Origin: Chloroflexota bacterium
GTDB taxonomy: Bacteria > Chloroflexota > Anaerolineae > UBA3071
Assembly: GCA_014383605.1 (NCBI GenBank)
Contig: JACNHM010000209.1
Span: 5,630-11,455, forward strand
Length of the DNA: 5,826 nt
Direction: 5' to 3'
The notes beneath the pieces are model-generated. The model had not been told where the DNA came from and searched no databases. It saw only the letters and a program-made list of their open reading frames with translations. The position numbers and the translations under genes are program-made. Numbering within the stretch: the stretch's first letter is position 1; every line of letters starts with the position of its first letter. Of the stretch, positions 5,618-5,826 are shown one piece after another.

Positions 5618-5646
5618 TTGACGGATTGGCCGATTTCAGCTATAAT
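5618..5646 (+). promoter_or_regulatory. Near-consensus sigma70-type promoter for the ribonucleotide reductase gene
   Basis: TTGACG (5618-5623) and a perfect TATAAT (5641-5646) are separated by exactly 17 nt. Transcription would start near 5653 and give a leader of about 60 nt. No NrdR-box-like palindrome is visible around the -10 element, and the leader is too short for a cobalamin riboswitch. Confidence 0.8.
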
Positions 5647-5666
5647 GGCCGAAGAACATCAGTGAA

Positions 5667-5682
5667 ATCTGTGTCATCTGTG
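5667..5682. repeat. Short direct repeat ATCTGTG in the leader
   Basis: ATCTGTG occurs at 5667-5673 and again at 5676-5682, a 9-nt period, inside the predicted leader of the downstream gene. It may be a fragment of a dispersed repeat, but two copies of 7 bp are weak evidence. Confidence 0.4.
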
Positions 5683-5700
5683 GTTGAAGTATGGTCTTGC

Positions 5701-5706
5701 AGGAGG
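5701..5706 (+). promoter_or_regulatory. Ribosome binding site of the ribonucleotide reductase gene
   Basis: AGGAGG lies 6 nt before the GTG at 5713 and is a full match to the anti-Shine-Dalgarno core. It sets the start of the partial gene. The ATG at 5691 is in another frame. Confidence 0.85.
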
Positions 5707-5712
5707 TGCGAC

Positions 5713-5826
5713 GTGAATTCAAAGATCAAACAGGTGGTCAAGCGCACGGGCGCCATTGTTCCCTTCAACCTCGAACGCATCACCAACGCCATCTACCGGG
5801 CGGCGGTGGCGGTGGGCGGCCGCGAT
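5713..5826 (+). CDS. Ribonucleotide reductase large subunit, N-terminal ATP-cone fragment (cut by window end)
   Basis: Thirty-eight codons are visible, from GTG at 5713 to the window edge. After a short basic leader the frame reads VVKRTGAIVPF (residues 8-18) and then ERITNAIYRAAVAVGG (21-36). This is the start of an ATP-cone domain, which senses ATP/dATP and sets overall activity in ribonucleotide reductases. NrdR repressors also carry an ATP cone, but they place a zinc ribbon before it, and none is present here. Whether the gene is a B12-dependent class II enzyme (NrdJ) or an anaerobic class III enzyme (NrdD) cannot be decided from this fragment. It has its own promoter and ribosome binding site and is probably not part of the nfn transcript. 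Confidence 0.8.
   Translation, partial: MNSKIKQVVKRTGAIVPFNLERITNAIYRAAVAVGGRD

Noticed and set aside
5653..5712. Cobalamin riboswitch in front of a possible B12-dependent reductase
   Set aside because: The leader is only about 60 nt and shows none of the conserved B12-box features; such riboswitches are usually much longer.

Overview
No previously undescribed system is apparent here. The window (5826 bases, GC-rich) looks like ordinary chromosome from a bacterium whose intergenic DNA is heavily seeded with short repeats. The gene content (a membrane-embedded spermidine-synthase-like protein, an NfnAB-type flavoprotein pair and a ribonucleotide reductase with an ATP cone) and the repeat style (heptamer tracts, GTAGGGGC-type palindromes, CCCTCCC/GGGAGGG hairpins) suggest Chloroflexota, Anaerolineae or a relative. 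That assignment is an inference from memory of such genomes and was not tested by a search.

Layout. (1) Positions 22-2637, minus strand: a complete 871-residue polytopic membrane protein with a central SAM-binding, spermidine-synthase-like domain. It carries three repeat-derived stretches: a 68-residue in-frame insertion (1878-2079), an (X-E-G)4 tract (574-609) and a heptamer tract covering its stop codon (8-52). (2) Positions 2638-3150: a 513-base divergent intergenic region filled by repeats, namely two opposed G/C hairpins and a nested inverted repeat of about 123 bases (2781-2903). That inverted repeat appears inserted into one of the hairpin repeats, with an 11-base direct duplication around it. 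(3) Positions 3151-5480, plus strand: a two-gene operon encoding the small and large subunits of an NfnAB-type ferredoxin/NAD(P)H oxidoreductase. All predicted iron-sulfur ligands are present. (4) Positions 5481-5712: a tract of nine heptamers, a terminator-like hairpin and a near-consensus sigma70-type promoter. (5) Positions 5713-5826: the first 38 codons of a ribonucleotide reductase, cut by the window edge.

How the genes relate. The Nfn pair balances NADH, NADPH and reduced ferredoxin in the cytoplasm. The ribonucleotide reductase consumes reducing power to make deoxynucleotides, but it has its own promoter and terminator, so functional coupling is not shown. The membrane protein is divergently transcribed and has no evident link to either.
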